Below are positions 32,873 through 42,041 of a stretch of 64,000 nt of DNA, piece after piece. The notes under the pieces are model-generated. The model searched no databases. It saw only the letters and a program-made list of their open reading frames with translations, and had not been told where the DNA came from. Numbering within the stretch: position 1 is the stretch's first letter; every line of letters starts with the position of its first letter. Source of the stretch: Nannochloropsis salina CCMP1776 (lineage: Eukaryota; Sar; Eustigmatophyceae; Eustigmatales; Monodopsidaceae); NCBI GenBank assembly GCA_004565275.1, contig SDOX01000021.1:1380875-1444874 (forward strand), in the 5' to 3' direction. A program made the translations under genes and the position numbers.

Positions 32873-34777
32873 TCATGCTCCTCTGTCCTCCTTGACCACC
32901 GCCCCCCGCCCGTTACCTCCAATGCTCTCTTCTTTGCTGGTTTCACCAGGCACCGGTGGCGCCACAGAGAGATACAAAAGTCGCATTTGTGCATGCATCT
33001 CACCCTCTCTAGCGTGCTGCTGACGAGGCGGAGAGGGCAAGTCCGCAAAGTCGATGCCTATGTCTTCCGGTGAATAGACCGCTCGCTCGCTTCGCCTGGA
33101 CTCTACGCGAAGCGTCAGCTGCCAGGGCGGGTTCAAGGACGACGTTAGGGACAGCAGAGCCCGACGGACAAATCCCGTGTAGAAAAAAACGTCTTCCGTG
33201 TCGATTTTCCCCACCTCCTCCTCAAGCCTCCCCCTGCGACGGGCGTGCCCTGCTTCCTCCCTCACTTTGTCCGCCGGCACATTGCCCACCAAGGACTGCA
33301 GCATGGCGTCCCCCACCCGGACTCGGAGTGCTGGACCTGGAGGGGCAGGGCGGGGAGACGAGGGAGGGAGGGAGGACGGCGGCTCTTCCACGCCCAAGAT
33401 CACGTCCCTGTACATCCAGCCCTCCCGCCACCCTGGCCCCTCCTCCTCCTCCTCCTCCTCCTCCTCCTCCACGGCCGGGCATGTCTCGCGTCTTCTACGC
33501 GTCACCAGCACAGAGGCGAGCTTGTCCACCTCCGGGACCTCTACCTCTTCCTCCCCCGGACCCTCCCCCCCTCCTTCCAGCACCACGCGGGCTAGGGTTA
33601 TCAATCCTCGGACATTCACCACTTTCCCTCCGCGAGGAGGAAGGTCCAGGTCGCTTCCCACTCCCTCACGCCCCCCCTCCTCCCCATCATCCCCACGACC
33701 GTGCCCACGTTTGTCGTCCGCGAGCAGCCAAGCGCTCTTTCCTCCCTCCTCTTCCACGAGCTCCCGCGCTTCCTGGACGCTCAGCACCCTCCCTCCCTCC
33801 CCCCGCCCTATCCGTCTGCTTCTCACCCTGCGCCCCCGGGGCAAACGCACCACTCTCGTCTTTCCAACCACTACGGGAAGTAGAAATCCTCCTCGTCCCA
33901 CCGCACTCCCCAAATTCTCGAAACGCACAGCCTCCCCTCCCTCCCCCCCCCCTTCCTCCCCCTCCTCCCCTTCCTCCTCCGCCTCCTCCCCCCACTCCGC
34001 GTCCTTCCTCCTTGTCAGTGCATCCACTAAGGCCCGAGCCCCTTCAACACTCTTTGTCAGCTCCAAGACATGCACCACGCCAACCTCGTCCACGACCTCG
34101 AACCTCCCTTTCCCCCCGCCCTCCGTCCTCCTCGCATCCCCTGGGCTCCACTCCCACCTCCTCACTCGCCCTTCCACTCGCCCGTCCTCCCTTCCCATCC
34201 TCAAGCCCTCATCGAACCCTCCCGCCCTCTCATTCCTTCGCTCTTTCTCTCCCGCCCTCCGCAGCTCCTCCACCTCCCTCCACTGCCACACGGCTTCAAC
34301 CCTTCTCAACAGCGCCCGGTAGCCTTCCCCGTCCTCCTGACTCCATGCATCCTGCGTCAACATGCTGCGGATAAGACGCGGCGCGTGGCTCCGATTTGGC
34401 ACGACAACCACATGGGAATGCAGCCCGGATGCTTTGAAGCCTTTGACACCCATGAAGCGGTCGACGGTGGCGTGGGAGACGAGGATCAGGTCGCCGATGT
34501 TCAACCGAGACCCCACCGTTTCCGCCAAACCTCGACCCCAAAGGCTGAGTTTGACCACGCCTCTCTCGTCCTGCATGTAAAGAGCGCGAAGGTAGGACGT
34601 GAACGTGGATCCATCCCGTTTTCGGCATTCTAAGGCCCGCGCTTCCTGGTCCTTGGCGGTGACAATGCCCACAATCAGCCGTCCAGGCGCTCCGTCGACC
34701 CGCTGGCGGACAGATGTTGTGAGGTCCATACTATCCCAACACTCCCTCATGGTCAATAGACTGCCTTCAGCAGGCAA
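32873..34777 (-). CDS. OB-fold, RPA-like nucleic-acid-binding protein (possible MEIOB/SHLD2 relative)
   Basis: Intronless 634-residue protein. Residues ~30-120 look like an RPA-type OB fold: GRLIVGIVTAKDQEARALEC, then YLRALYMQDERGVVKLSLWG, SRLNIGDLILVSHATVDRF and VKGFKASG. The LxDERGxVxLxLWG pattern is typical of RPA70-like OB domains. The middle is Glu/Gly/Arg low complexity with acidic runs. A C-terminal ~150-residue region (LRVRVGDAMLQSLVG, DTEDVFFYTGFVRRALLSL, WQLTLRVESRRSERA) resembles the last OB fold of MEIOB/SHLD2-type proteins with a helix and beta strands. Function is probably ssDNA binding in recombination or repair, inferred only from fold. The first Met lies inside a 40-bp duplication; a second Met follows nine codons later. 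Confidence 0.6.
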   Translation of the reverse strand: MPAEGSLLTMRECWDSMDLTTSVRQRVDGAPGRLIVGIVTAKDQEARALECRKRDGSTFTSYLRALYMQDERGVVKLSLWGRGLAETVGSRLNIGDLILVSHATVDRFMGVKGFKASGLHSHVVVVPNRSHAPRLIRSMLTQDAWSQEDGEGYRALLRRVEAVWQWREVEELRRAGEKERRNERAGGFDEGLRMGREDGRVEGRVRRWEWSPGDARRTEGGGKGRFEVVDEVGVVHVLELTKSVEGARALVDALTRRKDAEWGEEAEEEGEEGEEGGGEGGEAVRFENLGSAVGRGGFLLPVVVGKTRVVRLPRGRRVRSRRIGRGEGGRVLSVQEARELVEEEGGKSAWLLADDKRGHGRGDDGEEGGREGVGSDLDLPPRGGKVVNVRGLITLARVVLEGGGEGPGEEEVEVPEVDKLASVLVTRRRRETCPAVEEEEEEEEEEGPGWREGWMYRDVILGVEEPPSSLPPSSPRPAPPGPALRVRVGDAMLQSLVGNVPADKVREEAGHARRRGRLEEEVGKIDTEDVFFYTGFVRRALLSLTSSLNPPWQLTLRVESRRSERAVYSPEDIGIDFADLPSPPRQQHAREGEMHAQMRLLYLSVAPPVPGETSKEESIGGNGRGAVVKEDRGA

Positions 34778-34836
34778 TGGAAAGAGGATGGGGGACTAGA
34801 CTGCCTTCAGCAGGCAATAATAAGAGGATGGGGCAC
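34757..34836. repeat. 40-bp tandem duplication at a gene-gene boundary
   Basis: Units 34757-34796 and 34797-34836 are about 90% identical, both starting tagactgccttcagcaggca. Unit 1 holds the first codons of the OB-fold gene; unit 2 holds the last codons of the upstream gene. Confidence 0.9.
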
Positions 34837-35650
34837 GTGTCCGAAAGTCGAGGCGGAGAGGGACGGCCACAGCTTCATTTGAACCTTCCACCGCGTACCG
34901 CTGCAGTACCTGTCGTACACATGGATGATGAAAAACAGAATTATTAGAACACATACATGCTCGGTGACATGAACAAGGTGGCATTCGTTACATATAATAG
35001 CAAACTTGCATTCGTTCTCCTTAGTGCGGAAAAATACCAGACCCCCGTCACAGACGTGTCTGCATTATGTCTCTCATGCGGTTTCCATGTTATCCAAGAG
35101 AAAGCCATGAGAAACCAAAGCAACAGAATAAATATGGAAATTGTGGCAAATTTAGTGTACAAGGGAGGGATTTTCTGAGACACGTTCGACGGGAGGTTAT
35201 CAAGCGTGCGGCGGCGAATTTCTGACAAAGCCTCGACCCCTGACATGTCTTCAGATATTAATTGCAAGTCCTGAACATCAAATCAGTGTGCCTATATCAG
35301 TATGAAGCTTAGGCGTGAGTACAACTCAAGCCCCTCCGCAAGGTGATAATGGTGCAGTTTCTTTTCAACCCTTGCGGTGAACCGTTAAAATGTGTTTACT
35401 GACACAACTACGTTGATGATAAAATCACCTTCTACGGCAAAACTGGAATATTCAATTTTTTTAGGGAGTGCCTGTTCAATACCCTGCAGCCTGTGCTGCC
35501 ACTCGTTGAACTTGGAAAATATTTCTCACGCTGATTTAAGAAATTTATGAAATCGGAAGACCTCATGTGGCTCTTCGCGATGCTGGAGAAGCTCCTTTTC
35601 CGAATTTGTATTTGCAGCCAACAAATCGTGCATGACCTATGTACAAATCA
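34796..35650 (-). CDS. Small multi-exon gene, unknown (5' end unclear)
   Basis: Four exon-like blocks on the minus strand with good splice sites. About 35640-35530 (VMHDLLAANTNSEKELLQHR...), 35510-35429 (FNEWQHRLQGIEQALPKKIE), 35270-~35190 (DLQLISEDMSGVEALSEIRR...) and 34909-34796 (VLQRYAVEGSNEAVAVPLRL...FRTRAPSSYYCLLKAV, stop). The last exon has acceptor ACGACAG. Composition is amphipathic and charged, suggesting helices or coiled coil; no family recognised. The stop is only ~20 bases upstream of the next gene's start. Exons further 5' may overlap the aquaporin 3' end. Confidence 0.4.
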
Positions 35651-35785
35651 TTGTAACATGCTGCACTTTACTGACACTCCCACGGTTATGATCTCATCAC
35701 ATTGGTGTTACGCGTTCGTCCACACAAAGTTCCCTCTCAACGATTGTATGATATTCCGTTCATGCGCGTTTTTCAGATCACAAAG

Positions 35786-37813
35786 TTACTGCGACTCTCC
35801 CAACTGGTTTGCTTTTCCCTCACGATCCTCCACGCTTCCTTCCCACCCCTCTTCCATCGACGCCTCCCCGCCCTCGACCTTCCCACCCTCCCCCCCATTG
35901 TCTTCCTTCTCTTCCTCCCTGTCTCCACCCTTTTTTTCGGTGGCTCCCTCCCACCTGCCCTTCTTTTCCTCCCGTATGCTCCGCCCGCTCGTACCCAGGG
36001 TCCAAGCACTCAACACCGCGCCTATAGAACCACACATCGGGCCTAGCCAATAGACCCAAAGCCCCTTCCCCTGCTCCTTGTCCGCACTCCAAGCATAGAG
36101 GCCCGTGACGACGGCGGGATTCAACCCTCCCCCCGAAATGGAGGCGGATGCGAGCAAGCCGCCCGTCAAGACAGCCCCGACCGCCAGTCCAAAGTATGCC
36201 TGTTGCTGAGTCCCGGGGGGGCGCTGGGAGAGGATGGTCAAGACCAAGAGGGTGGTGAACACGGCTTCCGCGCCCCACGCGTCTGGGTATCCGTGAGAGA
36301 CCCCGCGGTGTGGAAGGGCCTTCTTACAACGGCCACGACCGAGGGCGGACCGAGCCAGCCCCCCCGCGAACAGAGCGGCGAGGAGTTGCACCGTTACGTA
36401 GGCCAGGGCCCTGGGAATTTTTTTCGTCCGAGGCCGGAAAAGAAAAACCCCGAGGGTAACGGCTGGGTTGAAGTGGCCGCCGCTGACGTAGGCCCCGGCA
36501 AAGACAAGGCCGGCCAATAAAAGACCGCTGGAAACGGCCAAGGTAAGGGGGGAGGCTGGGGTGGAGGAGCTGCTGCTGAGGGCGAGAACTAGGGTGAGGA
36601 GGAAAGCTCCCTGGAACTCCGTCACGTAGGCCCTGGCACGGCATGATACCCGGAGAAGTGTCCGCGCATAGGCAGGTGGGGAGGTAGCTGGGTAGGGCGG
36701 GAAGGAGGTCGCCTCGGAAAGAAGGGCTTCTCGGTCCTCTGTCACTCCTTCCCTCTGCGCTCTCTCCCCCTGGGAGGGTCTCCTCCTGTGTTGACCGTCC
36801 GACGCCCTTCCATACGGGTACAAGGCTTCTGCTGCATTGACCACGTAAAATGCACAAGCCGCGATTAAACCGCCCGCCATCGGCAACATCCAACGGACCC
36901 ACAGCCCCGCCTCCCCCTCCCCTTGCCCCCCTCCCTCCCCCTCGTCCTTGTGCCTGGCAGCCACATAAAGCCCAGAAGACACCGCCGGATTCATGACCGC
37001 CCCCAGAGAGGCCCCTGTCACCAACGTCGCACATATCGCCACGCCCGCATAGGCATTGGGTTGCTGTGCTCGGGCAAAAGCGGTGTGGATCACCACCATG
37101 ACCAAGGCGTATGTAAAGCTGATCTCGACCAGGGCTAGCTCCCCGGTAACTCCCTCCGGCAAGAATGGATCTGCTAGTTGATCAGAGGCAGCCAGACCTC
37201 GGGCCAGGTAGGCTCCCCCGATGGCCCCGACGGTTTGGCTGGCTATGTAAACCAGGGCCCGGAAAGGGGAGACTCGTCCGATGAGAAGTAATGCGAAGGT
37301 CACCGCCGGGTTGTAATGCGCACCCGATATCGGAGCGCCTGTGTTGATCATGGCCAATAAGACGGCGGCGACTCCAATGGCGGTCGTAAGGCTGTCTACG
37401 CCTGCGGCGGGACGGGAGAGCAGACCAACTACCAGCGTAAGGGTGAGGGTACCAAGAGCTTCCGTCATGGGAACAGCTAGAAGATTTTGCAGGACCGTAA
37501 ATGTTTGAGAGCAGCATTGCGCACCCGCTGTGAGGTATCGGCGATGCTTGCGATGACCCTCTAAGACCTTCTTGTCACCGTGCTCTTCTGATAAATGACT
37601 TGTATTTCTTTCAGCGTTGCTATGACCAGCCGACGCAGTTTCCTCTTCTGACATGGCCTGCGACTCTATGTCATTGTCTTTACCCTTGTTATCCTGGGCA
37701 GGCATCAATGGCTGCTTCGACTCGTCCTCTACTTGGTGAGGTGCTGAGGATGTCCGCGGCATAATGATATCCACAACACCCCCGGAAGCCGGATCCCTGA
37801 CCAAGGAAAGCAC
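35786..37813 (-). CDS. Double aquaporin: two MIP channels in one polypeptide
   Basis: Intronless 675-residue frame with two complete major intrinsic protein (aquaporin) units head to tail. After an acidic cytosolic N-terminus of ~100 residues, unit 1 has GAHYNPAVTF (loop B) and LGAVMNPAVSSG (loop E). A ~60-residue charged linker follows, then unit 2 with SGGHFNPAVTLG and SISGGGLNPAVVTG. Each unit shows six hydrophobic helices, so 12 are expected in total. All four NPA boxes are intact. In both units the residue after loop-E NPA is Val instead of the Arg (NPAR) that forms the aromatic/arginine filter of water-selective aquaporins, so substrates may differ from water. The C-terminus is a long Glu/Lys/Gly tail. 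Gene diverges from the kinesin gene. Confidence 0.9.
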   Translation of the reverse strand: MLSLVRDPASGGVVDIIMPRTSSAPHQVEDESKQPLMPAQDNKGKDNDIESQAMSEEETASAGHSNAERNTSHLSEEHGDKKVLEGHRKHRRYLTAGAQCCSQTFTVLQNLLAVPMTEALGTLTLTLVVGLLSRPAAGVDSLTTAIGVAAVLLAMINTGAPISGAHYNPAVTFALLLIGRVSPFRALVYIASQTVGAIGGAYLARGLAASDQLADPFLPEGVTGELALVEISFTYALVMVVIHTAFARAQQPNAYAGVAICATLVTGASLGAVMNPAVSSGLYVAARHKDEGEGGGQGEGEAGLWVRWMLPMAGGLIAACAFYVVNAAEALYPYGRASDGQHRRRPSQGERAQREGVTEDREALLSEATSFPPYPATSPPAYARTLLRVSCRARAYVTEFQGAFLLTLVLALSSSSSTPASPLTLAVSSGLLLAGLVFAGAYVSGGHFNPAVTLGVFLFRPRTKKIPRALAYVTVQLLAALFAGGLARSALGRGRCKKALPHRGVSHGYPDAWGAEAVFTTLLVLTILSQRPPGTQQQAYFGLAVGAVLTGGLLASASISGGGLNPAVVTGLYAWSADKEQGKGLWVYWLGPMCGSIGAVLSAWTLGTSGRSIREEKKGRWEGATEKKGGDREEEKEDNGGEGGKVEGGEASMEEGWEGSVEDREGKANQLGESQ

Positions 37814-38315
37814 ATGAAAGATATTGTACCAGGGAGGTCACAGTAAGGTTTGAGCGTGAAGACTGCACAGCTATGCATTGAAAACTATGCCACTTTTATA
37901 AAGTACCATTCGCAGGGCATGTGATACCTACAAGAACAGGGAGGGTAGGCTGCATGAGCGAGATCGCCGCTCAGACTGGATTGTGTCGTGCTTCGGGTTG
38001 TACGTGCTTCCCGGTCAGAATTCAAAATTGGTTCAAATTCTAACGGAAAGCGCATCTAATCTGTCCATGTCCAATTCATCGACGCTCGCTCTGAGCTCGT
38101 TTCTTTTCGATGTGGTGCTTCAGTTCCATTTCTTTGTGTTTTTCATTTTATGTTTTAGGCCTCAATGTGCAGCAGGACCGCTTCCCAAGACTAACACAAC
38201 TTCCGTTTTTTCTCTTTCACTAACAATAAGTGTCCCATCTAGTGAGAAGCGGCTTCCATGCGATATTCTCGCAGACAGCTGATCGGAATTATCAACCTTA
38301 AAGTACAGGAAGAGA
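37814..38315. promoter_or_regulatory. Divergent intergenic region, aquaporin (-) / kinesin-13 (+)
   Basis: About 500 bases between two divergent start codons, AT-richer than the flanking coding DNA, and so likely to hold both promoters. No specific element recognised. Confidence 0.45.
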
Positions 38316-41300
38316 ATGGGAGATTTTCATGTTTGCGACTGGCTCGAGTCCGTCGGTAAGTGTTTCATACTTTTCTAGGCTTATGATTACTTCGCGTGTC
38401 TGACCGTCACCCTCCTTCCACGATATTTCAGGCCTTGGGTACTCGATTCCTAGATTTCAAGAGCTAGGTATATGTACCCCTGAGAGATTGGCTGCGTTTC
38501 CCTTTTCTGACTATGATCGAGCTGGCGTCGTGGATATCAACCATCGAAGAAAGCTTTTTTTCCTGATCCAGCGCCTCAACCTGGCTCTTGAGGAACAGAC
38601 GAGAAAGATTGGGAGAGGGGGTAAGATTAACGCCGTATGCGCGCACATTATTTTTCGAAACCATGCGCACTCTGACGTGTGCTCCCCGATTCTCAGCATG
38701 ATTGTTTTATTTCCCATTTCGCATGTCAACACGCTCGCGTACAGTTCCTACAACAAAGCGCGATGAAGACGAAGCCTTATCTGCGTCTCAGTATGCTCAA
38801 GTAATGAATGTGGATCTATCATCTATTCATCTTAATTGTGAAGTAAACGGACAGACATTGCCGGACAGATTAGATGAGGACGGACACGGAAGCGAACATG
38901 AAAGCCTCCTAATCACGAAAAGAGAAGACGGTAGCTCCTCTAAACCCTCGCGTCGGACCCCATCTGCACAGTCGTTGCCCGCATCCAGAGAGCTAACAGC
39001 GCTCTCCACCCAATCTATCGAAAAATATGGACCCGAGGCAGTGACGCCATTCGAAACAGCACACCTTACCTCCCGAATTCCCTCCGCCCCGCCCTCCTCC
39101 CAGTCCTCCGCCCAAACCTCCACGTCCATTTCCTCTCCTCCTGTCGGCCCGAATGCCAGCTTGCACTCGAAATTCAGCCTTTCTAGGAACTTCCTTTCCG
39201 CCATAGGTGTCCGTAAGACCAAGACCGGGCCAGTCACGGCAATCGCAGCCTCCCCGTATCAGTTTTCTATCTCCGCGGTGTACGCACGCACGGAAATGGA
39301 ACCTTCTGCCATGAGAGAGCCGCAGAGGCAGAGCCCAAATGCCAGCGCTGACCTCAGCTACAGCGGATCAAGTCTTACCAGCACCGACCCGAGCATCTCG
39401 CATGTCCGACGGAACTCCTCGCCCCTGCACCCGTACCAAGCCCTGGTGGACTGTATCCTGGAGGGGCCCGTGGACGAGACGACGATCCGGGTGGCTGTGC
39501 GGAAGCGTCCGTTGAGCGCCACAGAACGGAGCAATAAGGACACAGACATCATCGAGATCCAACATCCTCGCAACGTGGTCATACACGAGCCGAAGAAGCA
39601 GCTGGATTTGACGCCGGTGACGGAATCCCACTACTTTGCCTTTGACCACACCTTCGGCGCGGAGGTTCCGAATGACCGCGTGTATCACACGGTTTGCCTG
39701 CCTTTGGTCGTGTCCATGTTCCGTGGAGGGAAGTCCACCTGTTTTGCCTACGGACAAACGGGGTCAGGAAAGACGTTTGCGATGATGGGGGACCAAGGCA
39801 GAGAGCGGGCGGGAGGGGGAAAGGGACGGAAGGGCCACCCCACAGGGGAGGGCTGGGAGAACGCAGGACTCTACGCTCTGGCCGCCCGGGATATTTTTCA
39901 GGTCTTGGCCCACCCGGCCTTTGCCTCGCGTGGGTGGACGCTGCATGTGAGTTTCTTCGAGATTTATGGCGGGAAGCTCTTCGATTTGTTGAACCGGCGG
40001 GCGCCTGTCCGATGTTTGGAGGACGCGAGGCAGCACGTTCGATTCCTGGGACTGACGGAAAAAGCGGTGGTAAGCGTGGAGGAGCTTTTGACCACCATGG
40101 CGGAGGGACAGAGCCAAAGGTCGACGGGCTCCACAGCCGCGAATGCCGATTCTTCGCGCTCCCACGCGGTTTTGCAACTCAGCCTGAAAGGTCATGCCTG
40201 TGCAGAAAGGTCAGCGGGCAGGTCCCCGGTGACGTCCGGTCCCGAAGCGAAGAGCATGCTGCAGCACGGCAAACGGAACGTGCGTGTGAAGGATAGCAAC
40301 CAGGGGAGGCTAAAAGAGCCGGTCATTGGCAGCTTCTCGTTCATCGATTTGGCAGGTTCGGAACGCGGCGCTGACACGCGCAATACCGAGAAAGCGACCC
40401 GGATGGAGGGGGCGGAGATCAATACCTCGCTCTTGGCGCTGAAAGAAGTGATTCGAGCGCTGGACCGAAAACAAAACCACACGCCCTTCCGGGGTAGCAA
40501 GCTCACCCAAGTCTTGAAAGACTCCCTTGTTGGTGCCAGGGCAAAGACCGCGATGCTTGCTTGCATTGCCCCCGCCCTCTCCAGTTGCGAGCACACGCTC
40601 AACACCTTGCGCTATGCGGATAGGGTCAAGGAAAACGACGCCTCCGCCGTGCCCGGTCCGGAGAACCTCCTCGCTCCCATTGCCACGCCCGTGACCTGGA
40701 ATAAAGATAGCCGAGACACCCCAGCCGGGGGGGAGCATAAGCCCTCTTCAATCGGCAGGTCGATGCTCACATCCTCCCTCAGCAATGAAGAGGAGTGCGT
40801 CCTTGCCGTCTCCGCCGAGACGGGGGGCCAGGGTATGAGGAGCGGGAGGAACAGCGAAAACGCGAACTTAAGCGCGACAGTAGATGGCACAGGCAACTGT
40901 CGCTGGCCAGCTGTCTCAGCTTCAAGCCTTAGGAAAGGCCAGCAGCTTGCGTCCTTGTCGCGCACGACCCCGGGAAGGTACTCAGAGAGGTCTTGCAGAG
41001 GACGAGAGGGAGGGGGAGAGCGTTGTCATCTCCATGGGACTCACATCTTGCCAGAGTCCTCTTTGCCAGAGCTGCCGCAGATACCAAACCAACAAGGGAC
41101 GCAAACGGCGCTTCGTGGCCAACAGCCTCCGCTTTGCCCCTCCCCCGCGGTCGAGGCGGGGGACATGCAACGGTACGTAGAGCACTTGAAACAGCTGCGG
41201 GAGACCGTGTGCGTGGAGCGTGAGGCGCAACGGTGGCGACGACGGCAGCGACGGCGTCAAAAAGGGACGGAACAGGGCGCCGAAACCATCCCAGCGGAAG

Positions 41301-41617
41301 AGGAAGAGGACAATGGCCAGGAAGAAGGAGTCACGCGGAGGCAAGCGGGAAAGGAGGAAAAGGCTGAGAAAGCAGCAGTGTATCGCACGGCCACGCACGT
41401 GCTGATCGGGGCCCACCAGAGTGCGCATGTCCAGCTATTGTCTCTCCTGCGCGAGGAGGTCGACCTGCTGCAGACTGCAGAGGGGGACCGACAAGACCTG
41501 ATCCTGTACTTGGCTTCCACGGAGAAGGTTCTAGAAGCTCAGAAGGCACAGACGGAAAGTCTAATGGCCCACGTGCAGCGGGTTAAAGCCGCCCGGTCGG
41601 AGCTCCTGGAGGGCTAG
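38316..41617 (+). CDS. Kinesin-13 (KIF2/MCAK-like) microtubule depolymerase
   Basis: Internal-motor kinesin that depolymerises microtubule ends in spindles and cilia. Exons 38316-38355, 38432-38620 and 38745-41617 join in frame to 1033 residues. Exons 1-2 encode a SAM-like helical domain (CDWLESVGLGYSIPRF, LGICTPERLAAF, RRKLFFLIQRLN). The motor follows a disordered region: IRVAVRKRPLSATERSNKD, VHEPKKQLDLTPV, P-loop AYGQTGSGKTFAMMG, switch I NADSSRSHAV, switch II DLAGSERGAD, and INTSLLALKEVIRAL. VRKRPL plus the KKxLDL neck region mark kinesin-13. A charged low-complexity insert sits just after the P-loop. The C-terminal third is disordered then predicted coiled coil (SAHVQLLSLLREEVDLLQ). Start chosen from exon joining. 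Confidence 0.93.
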
Positions 41618-42041
41618 GAGGGAAAAGGAGGGGGCTGGAGGCGGGACGCGGACATTCGGGAAAGTGTACTTGGAATGGAGAGGGAAAGGCGAAGGAGGAA
41701 AGGAGGGTTGTTTCCTGGATTGTGACTACTAATGAGCCGCAAAACCAGGAGAGTCAAATCGCCGGCTATGGGCTTGAAGGAATAGTCTATCCGTTATCTA
41801 GTTTGATAAGACATGAGTGACAGCATCTATCTTTCAGCCGAGCTGCCCATCCAAGCTTTACTTTTAGGCGGGCATTACAATTTACCTTCTTTCGGTGTCA
41901 CGGCCATCCCAACACGTACACTCCGCATCAAGTACCGCACAAACTTTTGTCTCATCCGGCACGGTGCATTCCCCTGCAATCTAGGGCTCAATGCTTGTAA
42001 TATATACAAGGATATATGTATAGATATATATGTACTTCTTC
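41618..42041. other. Convergent 3' intergenic region
   Basis: Between the ends of kinesin-13 (+) and the rhomboid gene (-); no gene seen. Confidence 0.6.

Noticed and set aside
33070-34374. 434-residue Pro/Ser-rich plus-strand frame
   Set aside because: Antisense to the OB-fold gene; its low complexity reflects the GAG/GGA-rich coding strand.
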